The position numbers and the translations under genes were made by a program. This document shows positions 15,670 through 23,909 of a DNA stretch of 29,845 bases, piece by piece. The stretch covers positions 1 to 29,845 of IMG/VR virus record IMGVR_UViG_3300027833_000166; one strand, given 5' to 3'. Every line of letters begins with the position of its first letter. Within the stretch, counting starts at the first letter, position 1. Below the pieces are notes generated by a model, which did not search any database, was not told the DNA's origin, and saw only the letters and a program-made list of their open reading frames with translations. The DNA is from a virus.

Positions 15670-17317
15670 GTGATATCTCCAATGTTTTACATGCTATTTG
15701 TACTTCGTCGTGAACCCACGCTATTATCTGTGCGTCACGGCCGTACTTCTGTTTCAGTTCTTTGTGGACGAGCTGCACCCATTTCTTACAGATGATTGCA
15801 CCACTACCTTGGAGCAATTGCGATAATGCATTCCTCTCGCTGCGTAAGTATAAGTGTCTGCCATCGATACCTTTGAGGTACCCACGCTTTGCAGCTCTAG
15901 CTAAGTTACGCTTTAGTTCAGCAAAGGCTGGCACAGCTTTATCGTATGCTTCTTTCAGCTTGGCGCCTTCCTTTGCACCGCCGCCAACAACAGCTCCTAA
16001 CCTCGGATTACCGGCTCCAAAAATCATAGAATATATGGCGGTCTTGGCTGTTGGTCGATCAACACCAAATGCTTTTGCGTTGTAGCTGTGTATGTCGCCT
16101 TCCAAGATCTGCTTGGCGTACTCACCGTTGTCGTTGAGGTTATTGGCGAGGCACCTCAATTCGAGTCCCGACAAATCAGATCCGACCAGGTACCAATCTT
16201 TAGGCACTGTAAACAAGCTGCGGCACTCTTTGCCGTATGGGCTGTAAGTACCAGGTACTTGGCCGAGGTTTGGCCCACGGTGTGCTGCTCGGCCCGATAT
16301 TGTAGCACCTGACACAATTGTATGTCTGATCTTACCGTCATCATCGACCATCTTTAACCAGGCACCAGCACCTTCAGCTAACATCCCGATACGCTTTTGT
16401 ATCAAGAAGTATTCAGCTAGACGCTTTGCTTCTGGGAACGGCAGCTCAGACAACACAACATCGTCTATCTTGGCTTGGCCAGACGCAGAGAACTCTTTAG
16501 GGCGCCACTTGTACTTATCGACCAGGCACTTGTGTATGTGCTGCCTTGATGCAGGGTTAAACGACACGACTTTCTTCTTGATGAAGATCTCACCTTTGAT
16601 GTACCCTAGTTTAGCGTTGTTAACTTTGGGCAAGAACTCAGTCTCAATAGTCCACGGTGGGAACAAGTCGTCTAGCTCTGTGCCTAGTTCATCACGGCGC
16701 TGGGCTAACTTAGCGTATAGCTCTGACGCTGCTTTGATATCAAACGTCCAACCGTTGTTACCAATCTCCAGGCAAATCTCAGCCAGGTCATGTTCCAGGT
16801 CAATGCTCTCCTGGGAGAACCCTGCTTTCATAAACTGGTTGTAGATGGTCAACGTCACAGATGTATCTTGCAGACAATAGTTGCCCATCTCTTCGCTGTA
16901 GGTTTCCCAGCCACCATCGTAGTCACCTTTATGGTTACCAGTGCGATACCCCCAGGCAGCCAACGAGTGGCTACCCATGTATTTCTTTGGCAGCTCCTTG
17001 AGCAAGAACACACTAGTGGCGTCCTCTTGCATGAGGTTAGCTCTGATCAACCGAGACAATACTAATGTGTCAGTGATCTTGGCGTTGGTTGTCCACTGTG
17101 GATGCAGCTTACGGATCACTTCGTTGTCATATGCAATACCGTTGTGTGCGATGATCTCTTCAGCTCTCTGTAGTATATCAAGTGCCATCTGGATCTCGTC
17201 AGGGCCGTACAACATGCCTTCGCCAGTATCTACGTTACGCAGAGCAATACAATGTATGACAGAGACTACATCCAGCAGCCCATCTGTCTCAAGATCATAT
17301 ATCCAACGCCCTGTCAT
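15551..17317 (-). CDS. Family A DNA polymerase with 3'-5' exonuclease (T7 gp5-like)
   Basis: 588 residues, shorter than the 704 of T7 gp5. It copies the phage genome. Proofreading motifs are intact: Exo I IYDLETDGL (D8, E10), Exo II AHNGIAYD (D64) and Exo III YCLQD (Y147, D151). Polymerase motifs follow: A LVGSDLSGLELRCLA (D381), B RPTAKTAIYSMIFGAG (R421, K425, Y429) and C AWVHDEVQIAC (H536, D537, E538). The C-terminus SRTWADTH resembles the aromatic-His end of T7 polymerase. The missing length is spread between Exo III and motif A, so the thumb insert that binds thioredoxin in T7 may be reduced or absent. Its ATG overlaps the MazG stop in an ATGA. The last 119 bases are shared with the 129-residue gene. 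Confidence 0.95.
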   Translation of the reverse strand: MTGRWIYDLETDGLLDVVSVIHCIALRNVDTGEGMLYGPDEIQMALDILQRAEEIIAHNGIAYDNEVIRKLHPQWTTNAKITDTLVLSRLIRANLMQEDATSVFLLKELPKKYMGSHSLAAWGYRTGNHKGDYDGGWETYSEEMGNYCLQDTSVTLTIYNQFMKAGFSQESIDLEHDLAEICLEIGNNGWTFDIKAASELYAKLAQRRDELGTELDDLFPPWTIETEFLPKVNNAKLGYIKGEIFIKKKVVSFNPASRQHIHKCLVDKYKWRPKEFSASGQAKIDDVVLSELPFPEAKRLAEYFLIQKRIGMLAEGAGAWLKMVDDDGKIRHTIVSGATISGRAAHRGPNLGQVPGTYSPYGKECRSLFTVPKDWYLVGSDLSGLELRCLANNLNDNGEYAKQILEGDIHSYNAKAFGVDRPTAKTAIYSMIFGAGNPRLGAVVGGGAKEGAKLKEAYDKAVPAFAELKRNLARAAKRGYLKGIDGRHLYLRSERNALSQLLQGSGAIICKKWVQLVHKELKQKYGRDAQIIAWVHDEVQIACKTLEISHGVQTITKRLATESGVAFKTKIPIDSEYSAPSRTWADTH

Positions 17318-17691
17318 CGCTTGTCACCAGAGCCACCCAGGACACCGCGCTTCTTACGTGACTTGAGTTTCTCCAGGTTAATTGCTGCAATGTCATTTAA
17401 CGACAGGTTGAGGTCACGTGCCAATGCAGCAAGGTACCAGAGTACATCTCCTAGCTCATCTGCAATCTCTGCTTTCTTTTCGTTTGATATTGTATTGAAA
17501 CCAGTGAAGCTGACATCGTCGTCACGCAGTAGTTTCTTAATTTTACCGAGCACCTCACCTGACTCATTAGCCAAACCAAGACTGCTATATATAACTTTGT
17601 GCTTATAGATCATAGTTTCAGCAGCGTCTGCTTGGTATTCATTCATGGTATAATGATGTAAACCTGTAGAGTTTATTCTGACTGTATTCAT
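17314..17691 (-). CDS. mazG: MazG-family nucleotide pyrophosphohydrolase
   Basis: 125 residues. MazG-type enzymes hydrolyse (d)NTPs or alarmones to monophosphates. Phage copies are thought to shape the nucleotide pool. The family pattern is visible: LHHYTMNEYQADAAET at the N-terminus, GLANESGEVLGKIKK (about residues 39-53, with the E-x-x-E pair region) and KAEIADELGDVLWYLAALA (about 73-91, with the second E-x-x-D helix). It starts with an ATGA overlap with the winged-helix gene and ends with an ATGA overlap with the DNA polymerase, so all three are translationally coupled. The C-terminal tail (LKSRKKRGVLGGSGDKR) is the usual basic ending of single-domain MazG proteins. Confidence 0.9.
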   Translation of the reverse strand: MNTVRINSTGLHHYTMNEYQADAAETMIYKHKVIYSSLGLANESGEVLGKIKKLLRDDDVSFTGFNTISNEKKAEIADELGDVLWYLAALARDLNLSLNDIAAINLEKLKSRKKRGVLGGSGDKR

Positions 17692-18020
17692 AGCTGTAGT
17701 TCTCCCTGGTGCTGCTCTTGCACTCTTGCTTTTCCTAATTTTGTAATGACATAGACGCGCTGGGGGCGGCCCGATAAGCCACGCCTTTTGCCTATTACTT
17801 CAATGTGACCTTTGTTGATCAACTCTCGGAAGTGATTGGTGACGCTGCCGTATGGCATAGTCTTTAATGATTTTTGGATTTGGTCACTTATGCAGCCAGT
17901 AGAGCCGTAAGCGGCAATTGTTGATAAGACTAGTCTAGTGTTCCTATCAGCGTCAGTATTTTCATAAGCGTATTCAGAAGTCGCAGCTATGCCACGACCA
18001 GCAGGGATAAATGTTCCCAT
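17688..18020 (-). CDS. Winged-helix DNA-binding protein
   Basis: 110 residues. Residues about 27-105 look like a winged helix: TRLVLSTIAAYGSTGCISDQ, then MPYGSVTNHFRELINKGHIE (recognition helix followed by a wing), then GLSGRPQRVYVITKLG. This is the MarR/PadR-like arrangement of small regulators. The start has AAGGAG with 6-7 bases of spacing. It lies between the primase-helicase and MazG and is coupled to MazG by an ATGA. It is the clearest candidate transcription regulator in the window, which otherwise shows no classical repressor next to the integrase. It may therefore bear on lysogeny, or it may only be a replication accessory. The target is unknown. Confidence 0.7.
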   Translation of the reverse strand: MGTFIPAGRGIAATSEYAYENTDADRNTRLVLSTIAAYGSTGCISDQIQKSLKTMPYGSVTNHFRELINKGHIEVIGKRRGLSGRPQRVYVITKLGKARVQEQHQGELQL

Positions 18021-18068
18021 TGTAGTCTCCTTTATTGTGTGTTTTCGATTTGTTAAGTAAGGTGGTGC

Positions 18069-19706
18069 TTAGAACGCACTGAATGTGTCGGCATCGATAA
18101 GCCGAGATGTAGACCGGTCATATTGAAGAGTACCGGCGTAACCGCACTCTCCCGTCTTTCTGTTCTTTAAGATTACAAGTTCTCGTATGCCACTTGTTGG
18201 GTCGTCTTCATCGACCTGTAGTCCAATGCAGAAATCAGATAGTTGTGCAATCGAGTGGCTAGACCTCAGTTCAGACAATCGAACCTTGGCGCCGCCTTCG
18301 TGACCTTTCTCACTGTTTGGGCGTTTGAGGTGAGACACCATAAACAAGGTAATACCCAGCTCCTGGACAATCGTTGTGCGTAGGTGGTGTACTATGTCAT
18401 CTACCAGGCGTCTCTCGTCAGTAACCTTACCTGTCAGACCACTGACCAAGAGCGATATGTGATCAAGTATAATAATGTTACAGCCCAGCGCCTTGTGCAT
18501 GTATGTAATTTTGTTACTAATGTCTTGCATGGCCGTTGATCCGAAGTGGTCTAGCAAATAAAACTTACCCCCTTTACTCAGTAAGTCGTCATAAGCATCT
18601 GCAATTTCATCTGGCGTAGCTGCATCAGGATCAATTGTAATGTTCTTGTTCATATGCAAACCCACCAAACCCTGGGCAGATCTCTTTGGTGTTTCCTCTA
18701 GCAGTAATAGACCAACGTTTTCACCTTGGGTCATGAAAGAGTAACAAAATTCCCGAACTAAGGTACTTTTGCCAACACCCGATCCAGCAGCTATAGTTAT
18801 CAGCGCTGGTCTTTCTACGCCTTTGCACATGGTGTTCAATCGCTCATAAGGGAAGTGAACAGCGGACATAGCGTCTACCTGGTGTATCGCTTCACGTAAG
18901 TCATCTGGTGACAGTATGCCATCTGGCCTGTATGCCTTTGCCTGGAAGATAGCGTTGATGACTTCACCTGATGCACCTTTGACCAGGCACTCATTTGCAT
19001 CTTTGTACGGCAGGGTGCCAATAGACACACGACCAACAGGCAGTGCTTCAGCTACTTCAATCGCTGCTTTCTGACCACTTTCGTCTTGGTCAAACAACAG
19101 TACAATCTCCTGGAAGTTCATCAAGTAGTCGTAGCTGGCAAGCACAGACTTACGTGCTGATGTATCTCCATTGGGTATGCTGCACGTTGCCCATTTGTGT
19201 CCTTGGATCTGGGATATAGACATGCAATCCAGTTCCCCAGTACACAAAACGATCTTCTTGCCAGACGTCCAAAGATGACTGCCAAACAGGGTCATTTTCT
19301 TTGCGTCACCAAGGATACTAAAGTTCTTATCTTTGGTTCTCACCTTCTGTGCACATAATGCCCCAGATGTGTCCCTGTACGAGGCCGCCTGGACTGCCTG
19401 GCCTTTGTGGGTGGCAACCATGTACCCAAACTTGCGACACGTCTCAGCGGTCAGCTTACGTGCTCTCAGATCAACGTATTCACCAGAGAGTAGGTTGCTG
19501 TGGTGGGTGTGTTGCTGTTGTTTCTCTGGGGTAACACTAGTGCCATTCCCATCGCCAGATGAATATGCCTGGCACCCGAAACAATACGTGTGGCCGTCAC
19601 TAAATAATGCTGCGTTGTCGCGACTTCCACATGCATCACATGGTAGTCTTTGAACAAAGTCACTGTCTTCGTGTTTCTGTTGTGATTCAATGTTAAATAT
19701 AGTCAT
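18069..19706 (-). CDS. Bifunctional primase-helicase (T7 gp4-like)
   Basis: 545 residues from the ATG at 19706; a longer frame exists but starts without a better ribosome site. It makes RNA primers and unwinds the fork. The N-terminal zinc ribbon is C23DAC26 and C42FGC45 within LFSDGHTYCFGCQ, almost the T7 gp4 pattern. The TOPRIM part shows CTGELD (E158, D160) and VLLFDQDESGQKA (D206, D208). The RecA-like helicase domain has GSGVGKST (Walker A, 308-315), NIIILDHISLLVSG (Walker B region) and MVSHLKRP. LKNRKTGECG near the end fits the C-terminal loop of this family. It follows endonuclease I after a 69-base gap and precedes the winged-helix gene. Confidence 0.95.
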   Translation of the reverse strand: MTIFNIESQQKHEDSDFVQRLPCDACGSRDNAALFSDGHTYCFGCQAYSSGDGNGTSVTPEKQQQHTHHSNLLSGEYVDLRARKLTAETCRKFGYMVATHKGQAVQAASYRDTSGALCAQKVRTKDKNFSILGDAKKMTLFGSHLWTSGKKIVLCTGELDCMSISQIQGHKWATCSIPNGDTSARKSVLASYDYLMNFQEIVLLFDQDESGQKAAIEVAEALPVGRVSIGTLPYKDANECLVKGASGEVINAIFQAKAYRPDGILSPDDLREAIHQVDAMSAVHFPYERLNTMCKGVERPALITIAAGSGVGKSTLVREFCYSFMTQGENVGLLLLEETPKRSAQGLVGLHMNKNITIDPDAATPDEIADAYDDLLSKGGKFYLLDHFGSTAMQDISNKITYMHKALGCNIIILDHISLLVSGLTGKVTDERRLVDDIVHHLRTTIVQELGITLFMVSHLKRPNSEKGHEGGAKVRLSELRSSHSIAQLSDFCIGLQVDEDDPTSGIRELVILKNRKTGECGYAGTLQYDRSTSRLIDADTFSAF

Positions 19707-19775
19707 GATTACGTGTGTCTCCCTAAAACTAAAAAGGCCGCGCAACCAATATGTTAAGCTGCGCGACCCAAGCCA

Positions 19776-20216
19776 CTAGAGTAATGCGGATAGGCTCTCA
19801 TCAATCCACTCTTGTGGTATAACTTTGTTAGCAAGTGTGAAGCCCTGCTTTTCAGCAAACATTTTGTATGTCGTTGGGCTTCCTTTGTAGATCTTAGTAT
19901 TCCAGTTCTGAAACACATAACGTAGATCCATATCGGGGTGTTGCTTGTACAATAGACACGCTTTGGATCTGTCAGATACTGACCAGAACCCTTTGGTTTC
20001 CACATAGTAAAAGCCACCAGGTTTCGGTAGTTTAAAATCTGGTGTGTACTTAGCGTTGCGTGATGGCCAGACAAACTCGATCTTATCAGTCTCAAAAAGC
20101 AAAGGCAGCCCAGCGTCTGTGATCTGCTTACTGGCTGCCTCTTCAAACCCAGATCTGTAACCGTGCTGTATGGCTCGACGACGAGTAGCTGAGTATCTTG
20201 CTTTATTAGAAGTCAT
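19776..20216 (-). CDS. Endonuclease I, Holliday-junction resolvase (T7 gp3-like)
   Basis: 146 residues from the ATG at 20216, which overlaps the end of the SSB gene by 11 bases; an upstream ATG at 20249 is possible and neither has a strong ribosome site. T7 endonuclease I cuts branched DNA during recombination, packaging and host DNA breakdown. The PD-(D/E)xK core is visible: SGFEEAASKQ (E25/E26), FETDKIEFVWPS (E42), KYTPDFKLP (D60) and YVETKGFW (E73, K75). KIYKGSPTTYKMFAEKQGF and VIPQEWID repeat the C-terminal pattern of the T7 protein. Its place between SSB and primase-helicase is the T7 gene order. Confidence 0.92.
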   Translation of the reverse strand: MTSNKARYSATRRRAIQHGYRSGFEEAASKQITDAGLPLLFETDKIEFVWPSRNAKYTPDFKLPKPGGFYYVETKGFWSVSDRSKACLLYKQHPDMDLRYVFQNWNTKIYKGSPTTYKMFAEKQGFTLANKVIPQEWIDESLSALL

Positions 20217-20772
20217 AGTCGATTGTGTTATCGGTATCTTCAGCAGCATCTAGGGAAGCGTGACCATTAATCGTCACTTCATCAGCTGCTGTAATGAAGC
20301 CACCTTCAACCGGTGCAAACGCCATGCCGCCACCGTCACCACCTGATACTGGCTCGATAACCTGGACACTGTTGAGGCTAAGTGAAATACCTTTGTTACC
20401 GTTGCGTTCATAGCACACTGCAACACCACCTAATTTTAAGACTGAGCCGCCATACAGCTTTGGTAGCTTCTCATGTGGGATGTACTGGCCGGAGCTGTCG
20501 CAGCTCTTTGGCTCAAACTTACTCTTGAGTTTAAATATGACCTCGCCGGTTTCTTCATCAGTCAAGATAGGCACTGATACTTTTGCTTTGGTGCCAAACT
20601 CTTCTTCACGTAGGTTTTTGATACTGTCCAATAGTGACTTAGACTCTTTTGGGTCACATATTAACATACAGCTATAGACACCTTCCGCTGAATAAGCTGT
20701 GTCTCTTTCGTTTAACCAGGCATACTTTGCTCGGCCAATCGGTGTATGAAATTCAATCTTTGCTTTTGCCAT
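20206..20772 (-). CDS. Single-stranded DNA-binding protein (gp2.5/DUF2815-like)
   Basis: 188 residues. It coats single-stranded DNA and coordinates polymerase and primase-helicase. MAKAKIEFHTPIGRAKYAWL with the following AEGVYSCMLI and SLLDSIKNLREEEFG match the OB-fold family known as DUF2815. The C-terminus is acidic and ends in an aromatic residue (ASLDAAEDTDNTIDYDF), the feature that in T7 gp2.5 contacts partner proteins. AAGGAG lies 9 bases before the ATG. It is the first gene after promoter P2 and a leader with two hairpins, so it should be among the most strongly expressed replication proteins. Confidence 0.85.
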   Translation of the reverse strand: MAKAKIEFHTPIGRAKYAWLNERDTAYSAEGVYSCMLICDPKESKSLLDSIKNLREEEFGTKAKVSVPILTDEETGEVIFKLKSKFEPKSCDSSGQYIPHEKLPKLYGGSVLKLGGVAVCYERNGNKGISLSLNSVQVIEPVSGGDGGGMAFAPVEGGFITAADEVTINGHASLDAAEDTDNTIDYDF

Positions 20773-20820
20773 CTTCGTTATTCTCCTTGTTTGTTATATT
20801 TTGGTATTCTAAAACGGAAA

Positions 20821-20849
20821 CACCCCAGAACTTTGCTAGTTCCAGGGTG
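20821..20849 (-). other. Leader hairpin B upstream of SSB
   Basis: On the minus strand CACCC-TG-GAAC and GTTC-TG-GGGTG pair around a TAGCAAA loop with a 2x2 internal loop. UUUCCGUUUU follows, so it could act as a weak terminator or attenuator between promoter P2 and the SSB. It lies about 50 bases before the SSB start. Confidence 0.4.
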
Positions 20850-20894
20850 CTTTGAGGGATTTGTTCACCACGTTGTTTGTGGTATTCTAGTAAC

Positions 20895-20915
20895 CCCAAG
20901 ACCTTTTCTCTTGGG
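20895..20915 (-). other. Leader hairpin A upstream of SSB
   Basis: CCCAAGA and TCTTGGG pair perfectly around a seven-base loop, about 30 bases after the presumed start from promoter P2. The nine bases ggtattcta (plus strand) occur next to this hairpin (20881) and again near hairpin B (about 20809). The pair of hairpins with repeated flanks looks like a duplicated unit. Confidence 0.4.
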
Positions 20916-20941
20916 TGCAATCTATGGCTCCTTTTTTGTAA

Positions 20942-20965
20942 TCTCTATAGGGTGGACACAAGGTC
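20942..20965 (-). promoter_or_regulatory. Phage RNA-polymerase promoter P2 (replication operon)
   Basis: The minus strand reads GACCTTGTGTCCACCCTA then TAGAGA, starting two bases after the RNAP stop codon. The TATAGAGA end is the closest of the three sites to a T7-type initiation region. It would drive SSB, endonuclease I, primase-helicase and the genes after them. Confidence 0.85.
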
Positions 20966-20966
20966 G

Positions 20967-23588
20967 TTAACTAAAACAATACTCACTTTCTAATACGCCA
21001 TTTAGATCCAAGTTACCTTTTTTAGGGATTGCCGGCAGTTTCTGCTCTGGGTTTGCTAGGCGCTGTCTGATGTGCTTCTCAAACTCTGCGTACAAGCATT
21101 TGTCTTTAAAAGTAGCAACAAACGAATGGCGAATGCAGTGGTACATAGTCCAAGTATCCTGGACTGTTGTAGCAAATGAATCATGTATCATAAAATAATC
21201 CGTAATGTCATTATCCAGACACAAGAGAACTGTGCTCTGCATGAGACTTGCGTCAAGTGAGTGTACATAGTTAGCCGCCACAGCTGCCCTCATCTTACGC
21301 TTGTCTATCTGGTAAGGGTTTGGCTCTCGAGTAGTCACTTGCTTGCGTACAAGTGCTTTTACTTTGCGATCCCACAAGTAGACTTTAGTCTTCTTCTTTG
21401 TCCACTTTGTGTACGACATGACTACAGGAAACCCAGACGGTGTTTGCCAACGTACCGACTTACCTTCACTAGAGACGGCATCTGTCATCCCTTGTAAGAA
21501 CTCCATACCTACAGCCACTGACTTTGTGACGTTCTGTACAGAGTTGTAGTTGATCTCAGCTAGATACCTTGCGTTGGTGGTCTGCTGTCTCCTAGTGCCA
21601 AAGTGGTGCTTCATAAGTTCACCTGGATTAGCAATGTTGTGCTTTGCTACAGAGCGGCGCATAGGTATCATGATCTGTGTAACTAATTGATCAGTGAACC
21701 CTGCTACAACACTGGAGTAACCGTAGGTCATTGTATTAGTTTTGACCTGTTTACGACCAACACCAAAGTCTAACCAAAGACCAGCTGTCATACAGCCTTC
21801 TTTGCGCCTCTGATTGAGAACACTGACTGTCTGCTTTGCAACATCAGAATAAACGTCCTGGCAATCAGGCATAGGTATTAGGTTTGTTTTCCTTCCGTCC
21901 TCAGTGTCCAGAGATAGAGCTGAGTAGATCTGGGTGCCTGAGTTCGTCGCATCCATCCCGACAGGAAGGTAAGCTACCCAATCATCACCTTGATCAATCA
22001 TGTCAGCATAAGCCTGGCAAGCAGCCAAATATTGAAACGGCTTGTCTGCGGCAGACCAGTGATCAAATGTACCTTTGTAGTCACTAGCAACTTCCATAAT
22101 CATGAGGTGGTTGTCAGACACCCATTGCATTCGGTCTTCCAGGCACTTCTTATCAATGCCATCAAAGGCTCCAGTGTTGGCAACAGCAACCATGACCCAT
22201 CCACGATTTTCTGCTGTGACCTTCTTACCGTTGGCCATGAGAAACAATGCTTTTACGTGATCATCGCGGTGGTAGTTGAATGTAGACACTGGGTACATCC
22301 TAGATCTCCAACAGAAGTTCCACGGCAAGTAGAACTGCTCGTACTCGTTCATCTCATTTGCTGTCTTAATGACAACACGTAAGTTTTCTCTAGACGCATC
22401 AGCTTCACGTAGCTTTAAGTGGTGTTCTTTTCGCTCTGCAAAGATCTCTTCAATGATATCTGCATCCATTTCCATGAGATTTTCTGGCACTATAGGTAGC
22501 TGTGGATCTACGATAATTGGGAAATCATCAAGTAGTCCTTTTTCTATAGCTCTACCGCCTTTGATCTCATCTTGTACCCAAGACAATGCATCCAAGACAC
22601 CTTCATTGATTTTCAGAGGTGTAGCTTGGATGGCGTTTAGCGCCTTGACGTAACTAGGTTCTACATAGTTGACAAAGTGTCTATCGATTGCATCCTTTTG
22701 CTCCTTACAAGCACCGCGCACAAGAGACACAGAGCCAGCGAGGGCAGGGTCATAGTAGCAACCAGTGTCAAAAGACGTCCAAGGCTTTGGTGGTACAATC
22801 ATTGGGCCATACATAGGCTCTGCCCAAGATGCATCGATCTCTAGTGTCTTCAGCTCTTCTCTAGCTTCATCAGTTAGACCTATGCAGAACTTAGTCTTTC
22901 TTTTGACCTGGGCCTTGCCGTCTTTGCCTCTAACTACCTCTCCTTTAACTTTAACTACAGTCACTGGGTTTGGGTCGGCATCAAATTCCATGAAGAGGTC
23001 AGACACTTTTAAGACAGCATTTAGTACACAGCTACCAGCTTTTTTACATCTAGGTGCATCCCATTTCTCAGGTTTGTAGCCACCTTTGTTTGCGATGATT
23101 CTAGCAGCCTTAATTCGGTAGCGTTGACTAGTGTGATCCTTAGTGACTTTAGCTTCAATCCGTCTAGCCATATGTGGGTCGTAATCCTTTAGACCCAGCG
23201 CCCAGTTCTCTAGTTCAATCCTACGACCAATAGATGTCAAAGTCGTGGTTTTAGATGCAAACTTTAGTATACTATCGAAACACATGTTTAGACCTATGTA
23301 GGCAAGTGTATCTATGTCCACTCCCACCACGTCTTTATAAAAGTCAAACACACGGCCTTTAGTGCCGCCGCAGTTGAACTTAGCTTCTTCAGCCTCAAAG
23401 ACCTTTGTAAGTTCTGCGGCGACTGCCGGTAGTGCTTTAGTTATAAGTTTATGGGGTTCGTTTTTTAACGATGCTGACTTTAGAGCGTTAGACCTTTTAG
23501 TGTATCTTTGTTCACCGTTGTCTATCATTAGTCTTTCGAGTTCGACTTGTTTATTCACAAGTTCTTCATTGTTTACTGCTCTGCTCAT
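20967..23588 (-). CDS. Single-subunit DNA-dependent RNA polymerase (T7 gp1-like)
   Basis: 873 residues from the ATG at 23588 (T7 has 883). GGGAG lies about 9 bases upstream, and an ATGA overlap links it to the 68-residue gene. It transcribes phage genes from its own promoters. Motif A is LPVGMDATNSGTQIYSAL (D546, T7 D537). Motif B keeps the R-x3-K-x7-Y spacing: R612, K616 and Y624 in GRKQVKTNTMTYGYSS. Motif C is FMIHDSFATT (H801, D802, T7 D812). FYLPWNFCWRSRMYPVSTFN (419-438) matches the T7 region that reads FxxxxDxRGRxY; here it is WRSRMYP. The C-terminus ends in Cys-Phe-Ser; T7 ends in a similar short hydrophobic foot. It contains no early stop or frameshift. It lies between promoters P1 and P2. 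Confidence 0.96.
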   Translation of the reverse strand: MSRAVNNEELVNKQVELERLMIDNGEQRYTKRSNALKSASLKNEPHKLITKALPAVAAELTKVFEAEEAKFNCGGTKGRVFDFYKDVVGVDIDTLAYIGLNMCFDSILKFASKTTTLTSIGRRIELENWALGLKDYDPHMARRIEAKVTKDHTSQRYRIKAARIIANKGGYKPEKWDAPRCKKAGSCVLNAVLKVSDLFMEFDADPNPVTVVKVKGEVVRGKDGKAQVKRKTKFCIGLTDEAREELKTLEIDASWAEPMYGPMIVPPKPWTSFDTGCYYDPALAGSVSLVRGACKEQKDAIDRHFVNYVEPSYVKALNAIQATPLKINEGVLDALSWVQDEIKGGRAIEKGLLDDFPIIVDPQLPIVPENLMEMDADIIEEIFAERKEHHLKLREADASRENLRVVIKTANEMNEYEQFYLPWNFCWRSRMYPVSTFNYHRDDHVKALFLMANGKKVTAENRGWVMVAVANTGAFDGIDKKCLEDRMQWVSDNHLMIMEVASDYKGTFDHWSAADKPFQYLAACQAYADMIDQGDDWVAYLPVGMDATNSGTQIYSALSLDTEDGRKTNLIPMPDCQDVYSDVAKQTVSVLNQRRKEGCMTAGLWLDFGVGRKQVKTNTMTYGYSSVVAGFTDQLVTQIMIPMRRSVAKHNIANPGELMKHHFGTRRQQTTNARYLAEINYNSVQNVTKSVAVGMEFLQGMTDAVSSEGKSVRWQTPSGFPVVMSYTKWTKKKTKVYLWDRKVKALVRKQVTTREPNPYQIDKRKMRAAVAANYVHSLDASLMQSTVLLCLDNDITDYFMIHDSFATTVQDTWTMYHCIRHSFVATFKDKCLYAEFEKHIRQRLANPEQKLPAIPKKGNLDLNGVLESEYCFS

Positions 23589-23791
23589 ACTTTTGTTCTC
23601 CCTTGTGTACTCTGTAGGGTGGACAGAAGGTCTAGAGCCATAGAAACAAGGGGTGGGCCTGTGTATGGATTTACCCAAGAGGACACTGGCCTAGAGTTGC
23701 CACCGTTAGATTGGTTTAAGGCCGATATTATCTTCAACATGTTACACCAAAACATTGTTTTTACAGTTAGTGTGTCAGCTTGTTCTTTCAT
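23585..23791 (-). CDS. Small protein coupled to RNA polymerase (68 aa)
   Basis: 68 residues beginning MKEQADTLTVKTMFWCNMLK, with AGGGAG about 9 bases before the ATG. The stop codon overlaps the RNAP start as ATGA, so translation is likely coupled. The middle is Asn/Ser/Pro/Gly-rich (SNGGNSRPVSSWVNPYTGPP) and the end is ALDLLSTLQSTQGRTKV. No domain is recognised and there is no clear membrane segment. The last quarter of the gene also carries promoter P1 in its DNA. It may be a host-takeover peptide, or mainly a device for setting RNAP translation. Confidence 0.6.
   Translation of the reverse strand: MKEQADTLTVKTMFWCNMLKIISALNQSNGGNSRPVSSWVNPYTGPPLVSMALDLLSTLQSTQGRTKV
23610..23632 (-). promoter_or_regulatory. 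Phage RNA-polymerase promoter P1 (upstream of RNAP)
   Basis: The minus strand reads GACCTTCTGTCCACCCTA then CAGAG, differing from P2 by one base in the upstream block and by C for T before AGAG. It sits inside the end of the 68-residue gene, about 25 bases before the RNAP start codon. It would let the polymerase amplify its own gene after first being made from a host promoter. Confidence 0.75.
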
Positions 23792-23909
23792 TTTTTATTC
23801 TCCCTTTTTGTTATGTAAGTCTAATAGTGAGACTACGTTTGTTGTTGAGTCAATGATTCGGAATACAAAAGCGACACAACATATGCCGCTTCTGTTATAT
23901 ACTTTTTTG

